Below are positions 8,226 to 15,639 of a stretch of DNA of 30,763 bases, piece after piece. Under the pieces are notes generated by a model. That model did no database searches. It had not been told where the DNA came from and worked only from the letters and a program-made list of their open reading frames with translations. The first letter of the stretch is position 1, and each line of letters opens with the position of its first letter. Both the position numbers and the translations under genes were made by a program. Origin of the DNA: Dehalococcoidia bacterium UBA1141 (GTDB lineage Bacteria; Chloroflexota; Dehalococcoidia; Lucifugimonadales; UBA3495); NCBI GenBank assembly GCA_002311385.1, contig DCAE01000116.1, positions 1 to 30,763 on the forward strand, in the 5' to 3' direction.

Positions 8226-8285
8226 TGAGCTTGTCGAACCATCCCTCCGGAGTAAAAACCCTTCGACACGCTCAGGGCGAACGGA
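8226..8285. repeat. Dispersed hairpin (REP-like) element
   Basis: TGAGCTTGTCGAAC (8226-8239) pairs with CTTCGACACGCTCAGG (8261-8276). The same motifs recur at 9899-9962. When conceptually translated it gives the RPERVEG-type peptides that appear as false genes in many genomes, a sign of a widespread intergenic repeat. Confidence 0.75.
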
Positions 8286-8382
8286 TGGGGTTGATTGACG
8301 GACGTACGGGGTCGATCGAGGAACAGATGGTGTCGATTTAGGATCGCTTGGAGTTGATATAGGAACAGATGGTGTTGATTTC
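8278..8382. repeat. Second tandem array, five 21-bp units
   Basis: Units start at 8278, 8299, 8320, 8341 and 8362 with an exact 21-bp period and a consensus near GGAACAGATGGTGTTGATTTA; a partial unit may run to 8398. The first ten bases resemble the reverse complement of the 20-bp units on the other side of the hairpin, so the two arrays face each other. The array ends just before the hydrolase stop at 8401. Confidence 0.75.
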
Positions 8383-8400
8383 GGGCATTGATTCCAATCT

Positions 8401-9240
8401 CTAAGCTGGCCGCTCGACCCACCTACCGGCTTCAACGGCGGTCAAGAAGTCCATGACCGAGCGGTTGAACAGGTCCGGTTCTTCCAAGTTTATTGCGTGG
8501 CCGCTCTGGGGAAATACCACCAGCCCGGACCGAGGTATGGTCCGCTTCATGAACACCGCAGGGTCGACGCAGGGCTCGTCTTCATCCCCAATCATTATCA
8601 GCGTGGGTACCTGCAGCGCCCGCAGTTTCTCTTCCAGGGCATATACCGTGGGCCGAGCCATAACATATCCTCGGAACGTCAAGGCTGCGCTGACATTGTT
8701 GTGAGCCAGGAACAACCGGAGGAATTCCGCATACCCCTGTGGGTCTTTGCGCAGAAGTTGCACTCGGGTGTTGCTGTGGGCGTATTCCGTTCCCGGAACG
8801 TCTATACCTTCGGCCAGCAGACGATCGGTAAATATCTTGCTCGACGCCAGAAACTTCTCCCGTCCGCTGCTACCCGAACCCGCCGAGGCTACAATCAACG
8901 ACCGGGCCATCTCGGGATGAGCAATGCCAAAGTTCAACGTAGCGTTGCCTCCCATGGAAAGACCGCCGATGTGGGCTTGTTCTATGCCAAGGTGCTTCAA
9001 GAGCAGGTAAAGGTCGTTGACCACGATGTCTTGGGAGTAGGCCTCGGGCTCTGTTGGAACGTCAGATGGTGCCCAACCGCGAGCCGCATATGTAATCACC
9101 TGATAGCGGCGGCTGAAATATCTCACCTGGTTCTGCCAGCTTTCCATGGAGCCGCCAAATTCATGACTCCAGACCAAAGGAAAACCGTGGCCGGTGACTT
9201 CGTAGTAAATATCTACGCCATCAGAAGAGAACTTGGGCAT
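8401..9240 (-). CDS. Alpha/beta-hydrolase
   Basis: A 279-residue cytoplasmic alpha/beta-hydrolase. The nucleophile elbow is GLSMGG with Ser95; acidic candidates are Asp219 and Asp221 in MIGDEDEP; the catalytic His is His248 in QSGHAINLEEP. The N-terminus (FSSDGVDIYYEVTGHGFPLVW) and the cap-region length match 3-oxoadipate enol-lactonase or meta-cleavage hydrolase relatives. The ATG has GAGGTGAGGA just upstream. It is convergent with the oxidoreductase operon across the repeat arrays. It is only distantly similar to the hydrolase at 450-1292. The substrate is unknown. Confidence 0.9.
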   Translation of the reverse strand: MPKFSSDGVDIYYEVTGHGFPLVWSHEFGGSMESWQNQVRYFSRRYQVITYAARGWAPSDVPTEPEAYSQDIVVNDLYLLLKHLGIEQAHIGGLSMGGNATLNFGIAHPEMARSLIVASAGSGSSGREKFLASSKIFTDRLLAEGIDVPGTEYAHSNTRVQLLRKDPQGYAEFLRLFLAHNNVSAALTFRGYVMARPTVYALEEKLRALQVPTLIMIGDEDEPCVDPAVFMKRTIPRSGLVVFPQSGHAINLEEPDLFNRSVMDFLTAVEAGRWVERPA

Positions 9241-9448
9241 TCCTCACCTCAGTTAACAGGATACTGTAACAAAATGCGCTAACAACATGCGGTTAAGACC
9301 AATTTCAAAAAATCATTATGTGAATCCTAGACTCTGATAATATGGTCGCCGCCCAATCTAGTCAATCGTTGTCAAAGCTTGATTCCGTGCTGGAAAGGAA
9401 ATAGTCTGCGCGGAGAAAGTCCAGGTATTAAAGCAAAAAGGAGAGAAA

Positions 9449-9856
9449 ATGTTTACCAAAGTTCATCACGTGACCTACGTCGTAAACAGCATTCAAGAGA
9501 TGGCCGATTATTTGGAAAAGAACTTCGGCCTTAAGCCTGAGCAGACCGATGAGTTCACTGACCGGGGATTCAAGGCCATTCTTTACAAGATCGGCCCAAC
9601 CTTGGTTGATTTCTTCGAACCGCTGCGTGACGACACCACAATGGCCAAACAGCTAAGGGAGACTGGCCCGGGAGTCATGCACGTTGCATGGGGTGTAGAT
9701 GGCATCGACCAAGCGTTCAAGGACCTCCAAGGCAAGGGTAACAAGATGGTCCACGACGCACCCATCACCAGCCCCTACGGCTACAAAACCTTCAACATAG
9801 AACTGAAAAGCGCCCACGGTATCTACTTCCAGCTAGCCGAAGGCGAGCACTCCTAG
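9449..9856 (+). CDS. VOC-family (glyoxalase/epimerase-like) protein
   Basis: A 135-residue vicinal-oxygen-chelate protein with two beta-alpha-beta-beta-beta modules. The N-terminal KVHHVTYVVNSIQEM and the central FFEPLRDD...GPGVMHVAWGV resemble methylmalonyl-CoA epimerase. The expected metal positions read His7, Asp54, His78 and Gln128, against His, Gln, His and Glu in the epimerase, so the metal site is altered and the activity open. AAAAGGAGAG lies just before the ATG. It appears to be a single-gene transcript; a dispersed hairpin follows its 3' end. Alternatives are a dioxygenase-like or binding protein. Confidence 0.85.
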   Translation: MFTKVHHVTYVVNSIQEMADYLEKNFGLKPEQTDEFTDRGFKAILYKIGPTLVDFFEPLRDDTTMAKQLRETGPGVMHVAWGVDGIDQAFKDLQGKGNKMVHDAPITSPYGYKTFNIELKSAHGIYFQLAEGEHS

Positions 9857-9898
9857 GAAGGAGCTAATACGAATAGTAGACTCGCCCTAAAGAGGGTA

Positions 9899-9962
9899 TT
9901 TCGACAGGCTCAGAATGAGCCGCTAAGAACACAACAACCGTTCGTGTTGAGCATGTCGAAAT
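9899..9962. repeat. Dispersed hairpin (REP-like) element
   Basis: TTTCGACAGGCTCAG (9899-9913) is inverted by GTTGAGCATGTCGAAAT (9946-9962). It is the same family as 8226-8285. It lies between two convergent genes. Confidence 0.75.
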
Positions 9963-9986
9963 ATAAGTCTCCAATGCTCGCCAAAA

Positions 9987-10946
9987 TCAGCCGACTTTCG
10001 AAAATACCTGGTCGGAGAACTGCTCCATACGGCCAAGCACTTCATCCAGGTCTTCCGTCTGCCGCAAGAAGTCCAGAACCAATGAACCCACACCCATATC
10101 TTGGTATTGGCGGATGTCCCCCGCAATCTGATGAGCGTCGCCCACAAACGGCAACCGATCGGAGCTGGAGTCGCTGCTTTTCTTCAACTCGAACTGATGA
10201 GTGCGATAGATTGTCTCTATCTCCGCGGGGTCGCGGTCGAACATCTTGGCATAGGACGCCAGCCGTTCCAAACCGGCTTTCAGTTGTTCCGGCGTTCCCA
10301 TGGGGAAGGTAGGATTTGAACCCAAGGGATACCAACCATCCGCCAGTTCCGCTGTGCGACGTAGCGCCGGTCGGCTTTCTCCGCCGACCCAGATGGGCGG
10401 ATGCGGCTTTTGGACCGGCTTGGGCAAGAAGTCGATGTTATCAAAGCTAACGTATTTTCCGTTGTAGCTGGGATTATCCGCAGTCCAGAGTTCCTTAAAA
10501 ACCCGGATGTACTCATCGGTCACCGCACCTCGCTCCTCGAACGGAGGAAGACCAAGAGCCTCAAATTCTTCCCGCATCCAGCCCACGCCAACACCCACCA
10601 CAAGTCTGCCACCGGACAGGACGTCGAGAGTCGCTAGGGCCTTGGCAGCGACTAACGGGTTCCGGTGGGGCACGATAATTACGCTGGTGACCAAGCGTAT
10701 CTTGCTGGTCTGACCTGCCAAGAAAGAGAGCAGGGTCAGTTGTTCCATGGACTCACCCGAGCCGCTGCCGGGGAACTCACCGGTCTCGGTGTAAGGGTAT
10801 GGAGATTTGATAGTCCTGGGCACCAGTATGTGATCTCCGGTCAGCAGGGCGTCGAAGCCGAATTCTTCGCCTTTCCTGGCCAGAATTCCCAGTCTTTCCG
10901 GGGTGGCCAATGGCCCTCTTCCTGGCAGAGTGAATCCGTATTTCAT
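9987..10946 (-). CDS. Luciferase-like (LLM class) F420-dependent oxidoreductase
   Basis: A 319-residue luciferase-like TIM-barrel oxidoreductase of the Rv2161c-like F420 type. Supporting motifs are MKYGFTLPGRGPLATPERL, FGFDALLTGDHILVP, VTSVIIVPHRNPLVAAKALATLDVLSGGR, GVGVGWMREEFEALG and PPIWVGGESRPALRR. The start at 10946 is set by AGGAGG seven bases upstream; an open frame continues 15 codons further but has no ribosome binding site. It is only distantly related to the oxidoreductase at 6927-7943. The cofactor and substrate are inferred from family. It is convergent with the VOC gene, and a decayed TPR gene lies upstream. Confidence 0.9.
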   Translation of the reverse strand: MKYGFTLPGRGPLATPERLGILARKGEEFGFDALLTGDHILVPRTIKSPYPYTETGEFPGSGSGESMEQLTLLSFLAGQTSKIRLVTSVIIVPHRNPLVAAKALATLDVLSGGRLVVGVGVGWMREEFEALGLPPFEERGAVTDEYIRVFKELWTADNPSYNGKYVSFDNIDFLPKPVQKPHPPIWVGGESRPALRRTAELADGWYPLGSNPTFPMGTPEQLKAGLERLASYAKMFDRDPAEIETIYRTHQFELKKSSDSSSDRLPFVGDAHQIAGDIRQYQDMGVGSLVLDFLRQTEDLDEVLGRMEQFSDQVFSKVG

Positions 10947-10953
10947 GGTGATG

Positions 10954-10959
10954 CCTCCT
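10954..10959 (-). promoter_or_regulatory. Ribosome binding site fixing the start of the second LLM gene
   Basis: AGGAGG on the - strand with seven bases to ATG 10946. Confidence 0.75.
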
Positions 10960-10983
10960 GAACGATTATTAATGGTCTTGGCT

Positions 10984-11199
10984 TCAAACACTCAGAGTAA
11001 CAGCCAGTCCACTGCGGCTTGTGTACGTCCTTGGATGTCGCGGCCCCAGCACCCGCTAGCACCCGCTCCTGCCCGCCAAGGTAGCCCGGTGCATCTGGAC
11101 CGCCTCATCGAAGCGGCCCATTCTTTAATAGCAATTAGCCAGACTGCTACGGCTACGCAAGCTATCCGGATGGTCGCCGCCCAGCAGCAAACAACTCTC
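10984..11199 (-). pseudogene. Relic of a tetratricopeptide-repeat (TPR) protein gene
   Basis: On the - strand one frame reads GGDHPDSLRSRSSLANCY, stop, RMGRFDEAVQMHRATLAGR, then (after a second stop) RVLGPRHPRTYTSR and LAVTL. This is the TPR pattern of kinesin-light-chain/NB-ARC-type proteins (VLGPDHPDTLTSRNNLA, GRxDEAxxLxxxTL). Two in-frame stops (TAA near 11125, TAG near 11056) kill it. A perfect 10-bp tandem duplication (11048-11057 and 11058-11067), with an apparent one-base loss just before it, explains the second stop. Removing the net nine bases restores a 42-codon spacing between the two HP motifs, the normal repeat period. It is a fragment with no start. It fills most of the gap between the oxidoreductase and alcohol dehydrogenase genes. 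Confidence 0.75.
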
Positions 11200-11265
11200 T
11201 TGCTATATGGTCGGTTAAATCCAGGGCATCGGCGTCAAAGATTCGCTCGAAGTAAGATGCCGATA

Positions 11266-12468
11266 TCAAAAAGCGGCGTCCAAAACCTCCATCACCTGGT
11301 CCACGTGGGTAATGGGAATCGGATTCGTGAGGCAGCCGCCGTCGCCTATAGTCAGCTGGGCGATTTCCGGGAAATCAGCTCTGGGCACTTCCAGTTCTCG
11401 CAGCCGGTGAGGCATGCCCAACTCTAGGATAAACCGGTCCACGGCTTTGGCCGCATCAACAGCCGCGGCCTCATCGCTCAGGCCGTCAGTATCCAATCCT
11501 GCAGCCTTGGCCAAGAGAGCCTGTTTAGCTGCTGAAGCTGGACGGTTGTATTCCATCACGTATGGCTGGGTGACGCAGGAAGTGTAGCCGTGGCCCACCG
11601 AATACTTGACGCCGATGATGTGGCCCATGGCATGGCTCAGGCCCATGGCGAAGTTGGGTGCGCCCATCATGGAGAGCCAGGCCGCCAGCAAACATTGGAG
11701 CCTGGCATCCAGGTCTTTGTCTTGCTCTCTGGAGCGGGGCAGGTACCTAAATAGTTTCTCGGCGGCCGACAATATAGGCGCGTCTATGGCCGGTTGATTG
11801 CCAGCGCTGTAGAGGCGCTCGATACAGTGGTCCATGGCCTTTACGCCAGTGGACAGCCAGAGCCAATCGGGAGTCCCCTCGGTCATCTCCGGGTCCAACA
11901 CAATCAAGTTTGCGAAAAGGTCCGGGTGGCGCACCCGAATCTTATGGCCCGCTTGTTCGTCCAGTACGTTTCCGCCGCCGGTGTTGAACTCCCCGGCCGA
12001 CAAGGTCGTTGGTATCGACACTTGGTAGAGCAGTTGTTTTCCTGCCAGGTCAGGACGAAGCATACCTTGGGACTCTTCAGCCAAGGAGCGCAATCGGGCT
12101 TCTGTGTTGATGCCCTCAGCAATCATCACCGCAATCATCCGCGACGCATCGGACACGGTACTGCCACCAACACCCACCAGAGTGTCCGCTCCCTTTTCAA
12201 CCGCCATTGCCGCAGCAGCCACCGCTGAGGCCAAAGGCGCCCGTTGCGACAGGCCCGAATAGATACCAACGCATGAATCTCCAAGGGCTTGGGCCACTTG
12301 TTTAACGGCACTTGTACTCTCTGCTACCGCCTTTCCGGAGAGGATCAATGCCCGGTGCCCTCCCAGTTGAACGACTTCGTCCTTGAGCGTCGCTACCTTG
12401 CCCAGGCCAAAAATAACCCGGGACTGAACAGGAGGATCAAACTCCCCTTGGAGCGAGGGGTTAGCCAT
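11266..12468 (-). CDS. Iron-type alcohol dehydrogenase / maleylacetate reductase family protein
   Basis: A 400-residue group III (iron-containing) alcohol dehydrogenase fold. The nucleotide site is GVGGSTVSDASR (99-110); SIPTTLSAGEF matches the family PTT motif. Three metal-type histidines are present: His214 (AMDHCIE), His279 (GLSHAMGH) and His293 (VGHG). The position of the fourth ligand, Asp in lactaldehyde reductase FucO (TGVDAL), is Lys210 here (TGVKAM). Maleylacetate reductases also lack this Asp, so a maleylacetate-reductase-like role in aromatic breakdown is possible. The ATG follows GAGGTG. It lies 39 bp after a cupin gene, probably one transcript. Confidence 0.87.
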   Translation of the reverse strand: MANPSLQGEFDPPVQSRVIFGLGKVATLKDEVVQLGGHRALILSGKAVAESTSAVKQVAQALGDSCVGIYSGLSQRAPLASAVAAAAMAVEKGADTLVGVGGSTVSDASRMIAVMIAEGINTEARLRSLAEESQGMLRPDLAGKQLLYQVSIPTTLSAGEFNTGGGNVLDEQAGHKIRVRHPDLFANLIVLDPEMTEGTPDWLWLSTGVKAMDHCIERLYSAGNQPAIDAPILSAAEKLFRYLPRSREQDKDLDARLQCLLAAWLSMMGAPNFAMGLSHAMGHIIGVKYSVGHGYTSCVTQPYVMEYNRPASAAKQALLAKAAGLDTDGLSDEAAAVDAAKAVDRFILELGMPHRLRELEVPRADFPEIAQLTIGDGGCLTNPIPITHVDQVMEVLDAAF

Positions 12469-12507
12469 TGGGGCACCTCGTAGATGTTTGTCCTGGTTAA
12501 TTGGGGC

Positions 12508-12876
12508 TTAATCTGCCAGGGGTATGGCTATGCTAATCCTAATCTCGTCGCCCACCACGCGAGTGCTGTGACCTTGGCCGGTCAGGTCTTCGGCCAGCAA
12601 GATTGTGGGAGCTCCAAATCGCTTGACGGTGCCGTCGCCTATGCCAACCTCTATCTCTCCGGCGATGGTTATGGAGTACTGGCGGCGCGGCGCACAGTGG
12701 AAGTCCAAGAAATAGCCAGGAGGATTGCGTCGAATGGTGAATCCAGTGGCCGCTTCAACGGGCGTCCCTTCGCCGTGGGCGCCCTCGGTGTCCACGAAAG
12801 GATTGAAGTCGGGTTCGTATTCTTCCATGTGGGACTGGCCGTCATCTCCGCTGTAAATCCTAACGAAATTCACCAT
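12508..12876 (-). CDS. Small cupin-domain protein
   Basis: A 122-residue single-domain protein. The beta-rich stretch RQYSITIAGEIEVGIGDG, then FGAPTILLAEDLTGQGHSTRV, is the typical two-motif cupin barrel with a late His. The first motif lacks the usual HxH (it reads DFHCAPRRQYS), so metal binding is uncertain. The ATG at 12876 has AGGAGGA four bases upstream; an upstream open extension of nine codons is not needed. It probably heads an operon with the alcohol dehydrogenase. No enzymatic role can be assigned. Confidence 0.8.
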   Translation of the reverse strand: MVNFVRIYSGDDGQSHMEEYEPDFNPFVDTEGAHGEGTPVEAATGFTIRRNPPGYFLDFHCAPRRQYSITIAGEIEVGIGDGTVKRFGAPTILLAEDLTGQGHSTRVVGDEIRISIAIPLAD

Positions 12877-12972
12877 TGTTTCCTCCTCAAATCTGGCTAT
12901 CAATATTCATCAATTAGCGATATCCGCCACTTAATGTGGTGCCTACATATGCGGTTCTCAGACACGAAGCTA

Positions 12973-13000
12973 ATACTACATGATTTCCAGATAGCGTCAA
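12973..13000 (-). promoter_or_regulatory. Candidate promoter for the cupin-alcohol dehydrogenase operon
   Basis: On the - strand, TTGACG (12995-13000) and TAGTAT (12973-12978) are separated by 16 bp. The predicted start is about 90 bases before the cupin ATG. Confidence 0.35.
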
Positions 13001-13068
13001 GAATATTTGGGTGGATCGAGCCGGTTCTCTGCGAAGCTTCGTGGGGACGGCTAGGGAAGGCTCCTGCT

Positions 13069-14196
13069 CTAGATCGCTTTGATGATTTGATTGCGGAGCC
13101 GTTTGATCCAGAATTTTAGTGCCGTGTTGGAGACAACAACGGGTAGGGATAGGACCAATGTGAAGTAAATCCAACGCCGGCTCACCCGCGAGGGGTAGGC
13201 CGGGTTTAACCAATTTTCGTTTCCGGCCAGACGGGCCAGGGTCGCCAAGCCAATCAAGATGGGCCAAAGCACAGCCAGACGGAGCCGCGGCGAATGGCGG
13301 GGAATCGCCAGTAGATAATCCTCCGCCGAATCGTAATGCTCCATCGCCATCTTGATCCAAAGTGTCAGGACAGGCCGTGCTTCCTCCCCCCTGTCCTGGT
13401 CCAGCAGGTCTTGGGGCGAAAGTCCTAGGGCGGCCAACTCGGTGCGTGGCATATAACAGCGCCCAATCCTCAAGTCTCGCGGCACATCCCGTAGAACATT
13501 GGTCAATTGCAGTGCCTTGCCAAATCTTATCCCCGTCTGGGACATGGCTTCCTCGTCCCATCTCTTCAACGAACCGCTGTGGGCCATGGTAATTTCAGTC
13601 CAGAATTCGCCTACGCAACCCGCAACCAGGTAGGTGTACCGGTCCAACGCTGCCCCATCTTCCAGCGCCTCCACGTTGCCCGAGTTCTCTGGCGGAAAAG
13701 TGGCCAGGTCCATCTCCATGCCCAGGCTCAGGGTGACCAACACCGAGCGCACCATGGCTGCGTCCGGCTCACGGATGGACTCCAACAGGGAGAACGCAGC
13801 AGGGAGGGAGGTCAATAGCTCTCTTTCTTTGGGGATGGTTTGCAGGTCGGTCAGTTTCTCTTCTATACGCCATAGCGCATCCAGCTTAGCTGGCCCCTCC
13901 ACCTGGGAACGGAAAACAAGGATAAACTCTCGCCGCAACTCTGGGGAAATCAGCGAAGTATCGGCGATGGTATCAGCGGCTCGAGCCAACAGATAGGCCA
14001 GACCCACAGGCAAACGAAGGCCGGGGGGCAGGACACGGAGCGTCAGATAAAAACTGCGGGAGACGCCTTTGAGCAAGCTTCCCAAAAGCTGAGCTTGTTG
14101 GTCTCTATCTATTGCCGGCAAGGGCTCTCGAATGCGGTCTTCGTCTGGGCCGCCGGCAAGGGATTCGCAGGTTGTCGGTTCCCCGTCGTTTCCCAT
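13069..14196 (-). CDS. Squalene/phytoene synthase family protein
   Basis: A 375-residue all-alpha prenyltransferase that would join two prenyl diphosphates head to head, giving squalene from farnesyl-PP or phytoene from geranylgeranyl-PP. SRSFYLTLRVLP begins the domain; the two Asp-rich motifs are DTIAD (75-79) and DVPRD (237-241) in NVLRDVPRDLRIGRCYMP. YTYLVAGCVGEFWTE matches squalene synthases. Two C-terminal hydrophobic segments (about 305-330 and 343-365) suggest membrane attachment, as in eukaryotic-type squalene synthases. It begins 20 bp after thiI on the same strand with a weak AAGGA. No hopanoid or carotenoid genes are nearby, so squalene and phytoene cannot be separated with certainty. 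Confidence 0.82.
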   Translation of the reverse strand: MGNDGEPTTCESLAGGPDEDRIREPLPAIDRDQQAQLLGSLLKGVSRSFYLTLRVLPPGLRLPVGLAYLLARAADTIADTSLISPELRREFILVFRSQVEGPAKLDALWRIEEKLTDLQTIPKERELLTSLPAAFSLLESIREPDAAMVRSVLVTLSLGMEMDLATFPPENSGNVEALEDGAALDRYTYLVAGCVGEFWTEITMAHSGSLKRWDEEAMSQTGIRFGKALQLTNVLRDVPRDLRIGRCYMPRTELAALGLSPQDLLDQDRGEEARPVLTLWIKMAMEHYDSAEDYLLAIPRHSPRLRLAVLWPILIGLATLARLAGNENWLNPAYPSRVSRRWIYFTLVLSLPVVVSNTALKFWIKRLRNQIIKAI

Positions 14197-14216
14197 GCGT
14201 TCCTTGCCCGTTCAGC

Positions 14217-15422
14217 TTACCTGCACTCCAGAGCCTGCACTCCAGAGTAAGAAGCGGTGTTAGCAGTAGCAAATTCCTTGACTTCGGTGCCAGCCACGGC
14301 AGCTTCCACCAACTCATCCACCGGCAGTGCGGCCTCCAGCTTCAATACAGTTTCCAAACGGGCATGGGTCTGGGGATGCTTGGGCACGAACAGACTGCAA
14401 CAGTCTTGATCCGGCTGGATAGAGACGGAAAATGTTCCCATTTTGCGCGACATTTCCACGATCTCCTCTTTGTTCATGCCGATTAAAGGGCGCAGTATTG
14501 GCATATCCGCTGCGGCATCAATCACAGCAATGTTATCCAATGTTTGGGAGCTTACCTGGCCGCAACTCTCGCCGGTGACTATCGCCACCGCACCTTGACG
14601 CTGGGCCAATATCTCGGTGATGCGAACCATGAATCGGCGATACAGTATCACCCTGAAGGCTGGCGGTGTGGACACGATGATTTGCTTTTGAATCTCGCTC
14701 AGCGGCGCCAAATACAAGCGGGAAAAAAACTGGTGCTGGGTCAGGTGCTCGGTCAATTCCATGGCTTTTTCTATCGAAGAACGATCCACCAGCGGGTAGC
14801 TATGGAAGTGGGTAAAACTGGATCGGCAACCCCGTTTCATCAAATGCCAGGCAGCCACCGGTGAGTCGATCCCCCCAGATAACATGGTCATCACGTGGCC
14901 GCTAACTCCAACAGGAAGTCCGCCGTGACCCTTCACCTCTTCAAAGTAGAGGAGAATACCGGACGACATCACATCCAGAAAAACCTCGAGCTCAGGGTTT
15001 TTCAGGTCTACCCGCGCGCCGCTCAACTCCTGCACGAAAGAACCCAAGTCCCGGTTCATTTCTTCGGACGTGCTGGGAAATCGTTTATCGGACCGATTTG
15101 CTGAGATGCGAAAGGATTGGAAATTCCGGTCGGCCAGAAGGCCGGGCAACACCTCTTTCAACTTAGCTAGGTCGACAGGTACTTCGTAGGCCTTAAAGAA
15201 CTTGGCCACGCCGAAACATTCTTTCACTCGTTCCCGCACCTCCGGCCAACTGGATTCGTCCTCCAAGGTGAGGCCCACCAGCATGTGACCCTGCCAAACC
15301 CTAGACACACCTGTGCCCAACGTGGCATTGCGCAGGTTGTCAACCAGATGGCGCATGAACCATGGCCGGTTTTTGCCCTTCAGGGCAAGTTCGTGGGTTT
15401 TTACGATAACGTGGGATTTCAT
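14217..15422 (-). CDS. thiI: tRNA 4-thiouridine synthase ThiI
   Basis: A 401-residue ThiI. It transfers sulfur to U8 of tRNA and, in many bacteria, supplies sulfur for the thiamin thiazole. The N-terminal ferredoxin-like part starts KTHELALKGKNRPWF, a THUMP domain covers about 60-165, and the ATP-pyrophosphatase loop is SGGIDSP (182-188). GESCGQVSSQT carries Cys287, corresponding to the conserved disulfide cysteine of E. coli ThiI. The C-terminal rhodanese domain found in E. coli is absent, as in many bacteria, so a separate persulfide donor is expected. The start is supported by homology; the Shine-Dalgarno is weak. It is probably cotranscribed with the downstream prenyl synthase. Confidence 0.93.
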   Translation of the reverse strand: MKSHVIVKTHELALKGKNRPWFMRHLVDNLRNATLGTGVSRVWQGHMLVGLTLEDESSWPEVRERVKECFGVAKFFKAYEVPVDLAKLKEVLPGLLADRNFQSFRISANRSDKRFPSTSEEMNRDLGSFVQELSGARVDLKNPELEVFLDVMSSGILLYFEEVKGHGGLPVGVSGHVMTMLSGGIDSPVAAWHLMKRGCRSSFTHFHSYPLVDRSSIEKAMELTEHLTQHQFFSRLYLAPLSEIQKQIIVSTPPAFRVILYRRFMVRITEILAQRQGAVAIVTGESCGQVSSQTLDNIAVIDAAADMPILRPLIGMNKEEIVEMSRKMGTFSVSIQPDQDCCSLFVPKHPQTHARLETVLKLEAALPVDELVEAAVAGTEVKEFATANTASYSGVQALECR

Positions 15423-15495
15423 TTGGACATTAATGCCGGTGGGTATTCTCGCCGGATTCTTGTTGATTTAACAGATAGCCGATTCGGCTGACTAA

Positions 15496-15536
15496 CACCT
15501 ATATAGGTGGGAAATGACATCTTACACCAATAGGTG
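15496..15536. promoter_or_regulatory. Pair of CACC-GGTG palindromes upstream of thiI
   Basis: CACCTATATAGGTG (15496-15509) is a perfect palindrome. CACCAATAGGTG (15525-15536) repeats the same half-sites 28 bp away centre to centre. They lie 74-114 bp before the thiI start. A further palindrome, AGCCGATTCGGCT (15477-15489), is closer to thiI. They may be operator sites. Confidence 0.4.
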
Positions 15537-15639
15537 AGTCGTGCGGCCAGATGAGCCGTGCGGTAAATGGAAGAAGCGGTCTATTGCCATATCATCATTA
15601 AGCACGGTGGTCGCTATTAGGGAAGGTCCGTGAATTGCT

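Noticed and set aside
8115..8435. Open frame on - with 7-residue STPSVP repeats
   Set aside because: It is a translation of the 21-bp array and the hairpin element (RPERVEG-type peptide), lacks a start signal and runs into the hydrolase gene.
9398..9420. RNase P RNA-like GGAGAAAGTCC before the VOC gene
   Set aside because: Only a short match; none of the other conserved RNase P elements is present nearby.
10305..10335. tRNA T-arm-like GGGTTCAAATCC on the - strand
   Set aside because: It lies inside the LLM gene; the stem does not pair well and there is no acceptor or anticodon arm.
11206..11265. Open stretch on - just after the alcohol dehydrogenase stop (reads FDADALDLTDHIAREL)
   Set aside because: Short, no start or family match, and in a different frame from the TPR relic. 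It may be part of the lost gene but cannot be supported.
12914..13561. Long - frame overlapping the squalene/phytoene synthase gene
   Set aside because: Shadow frame; the other frame carries both Asp-rich motifs and the family pattern.
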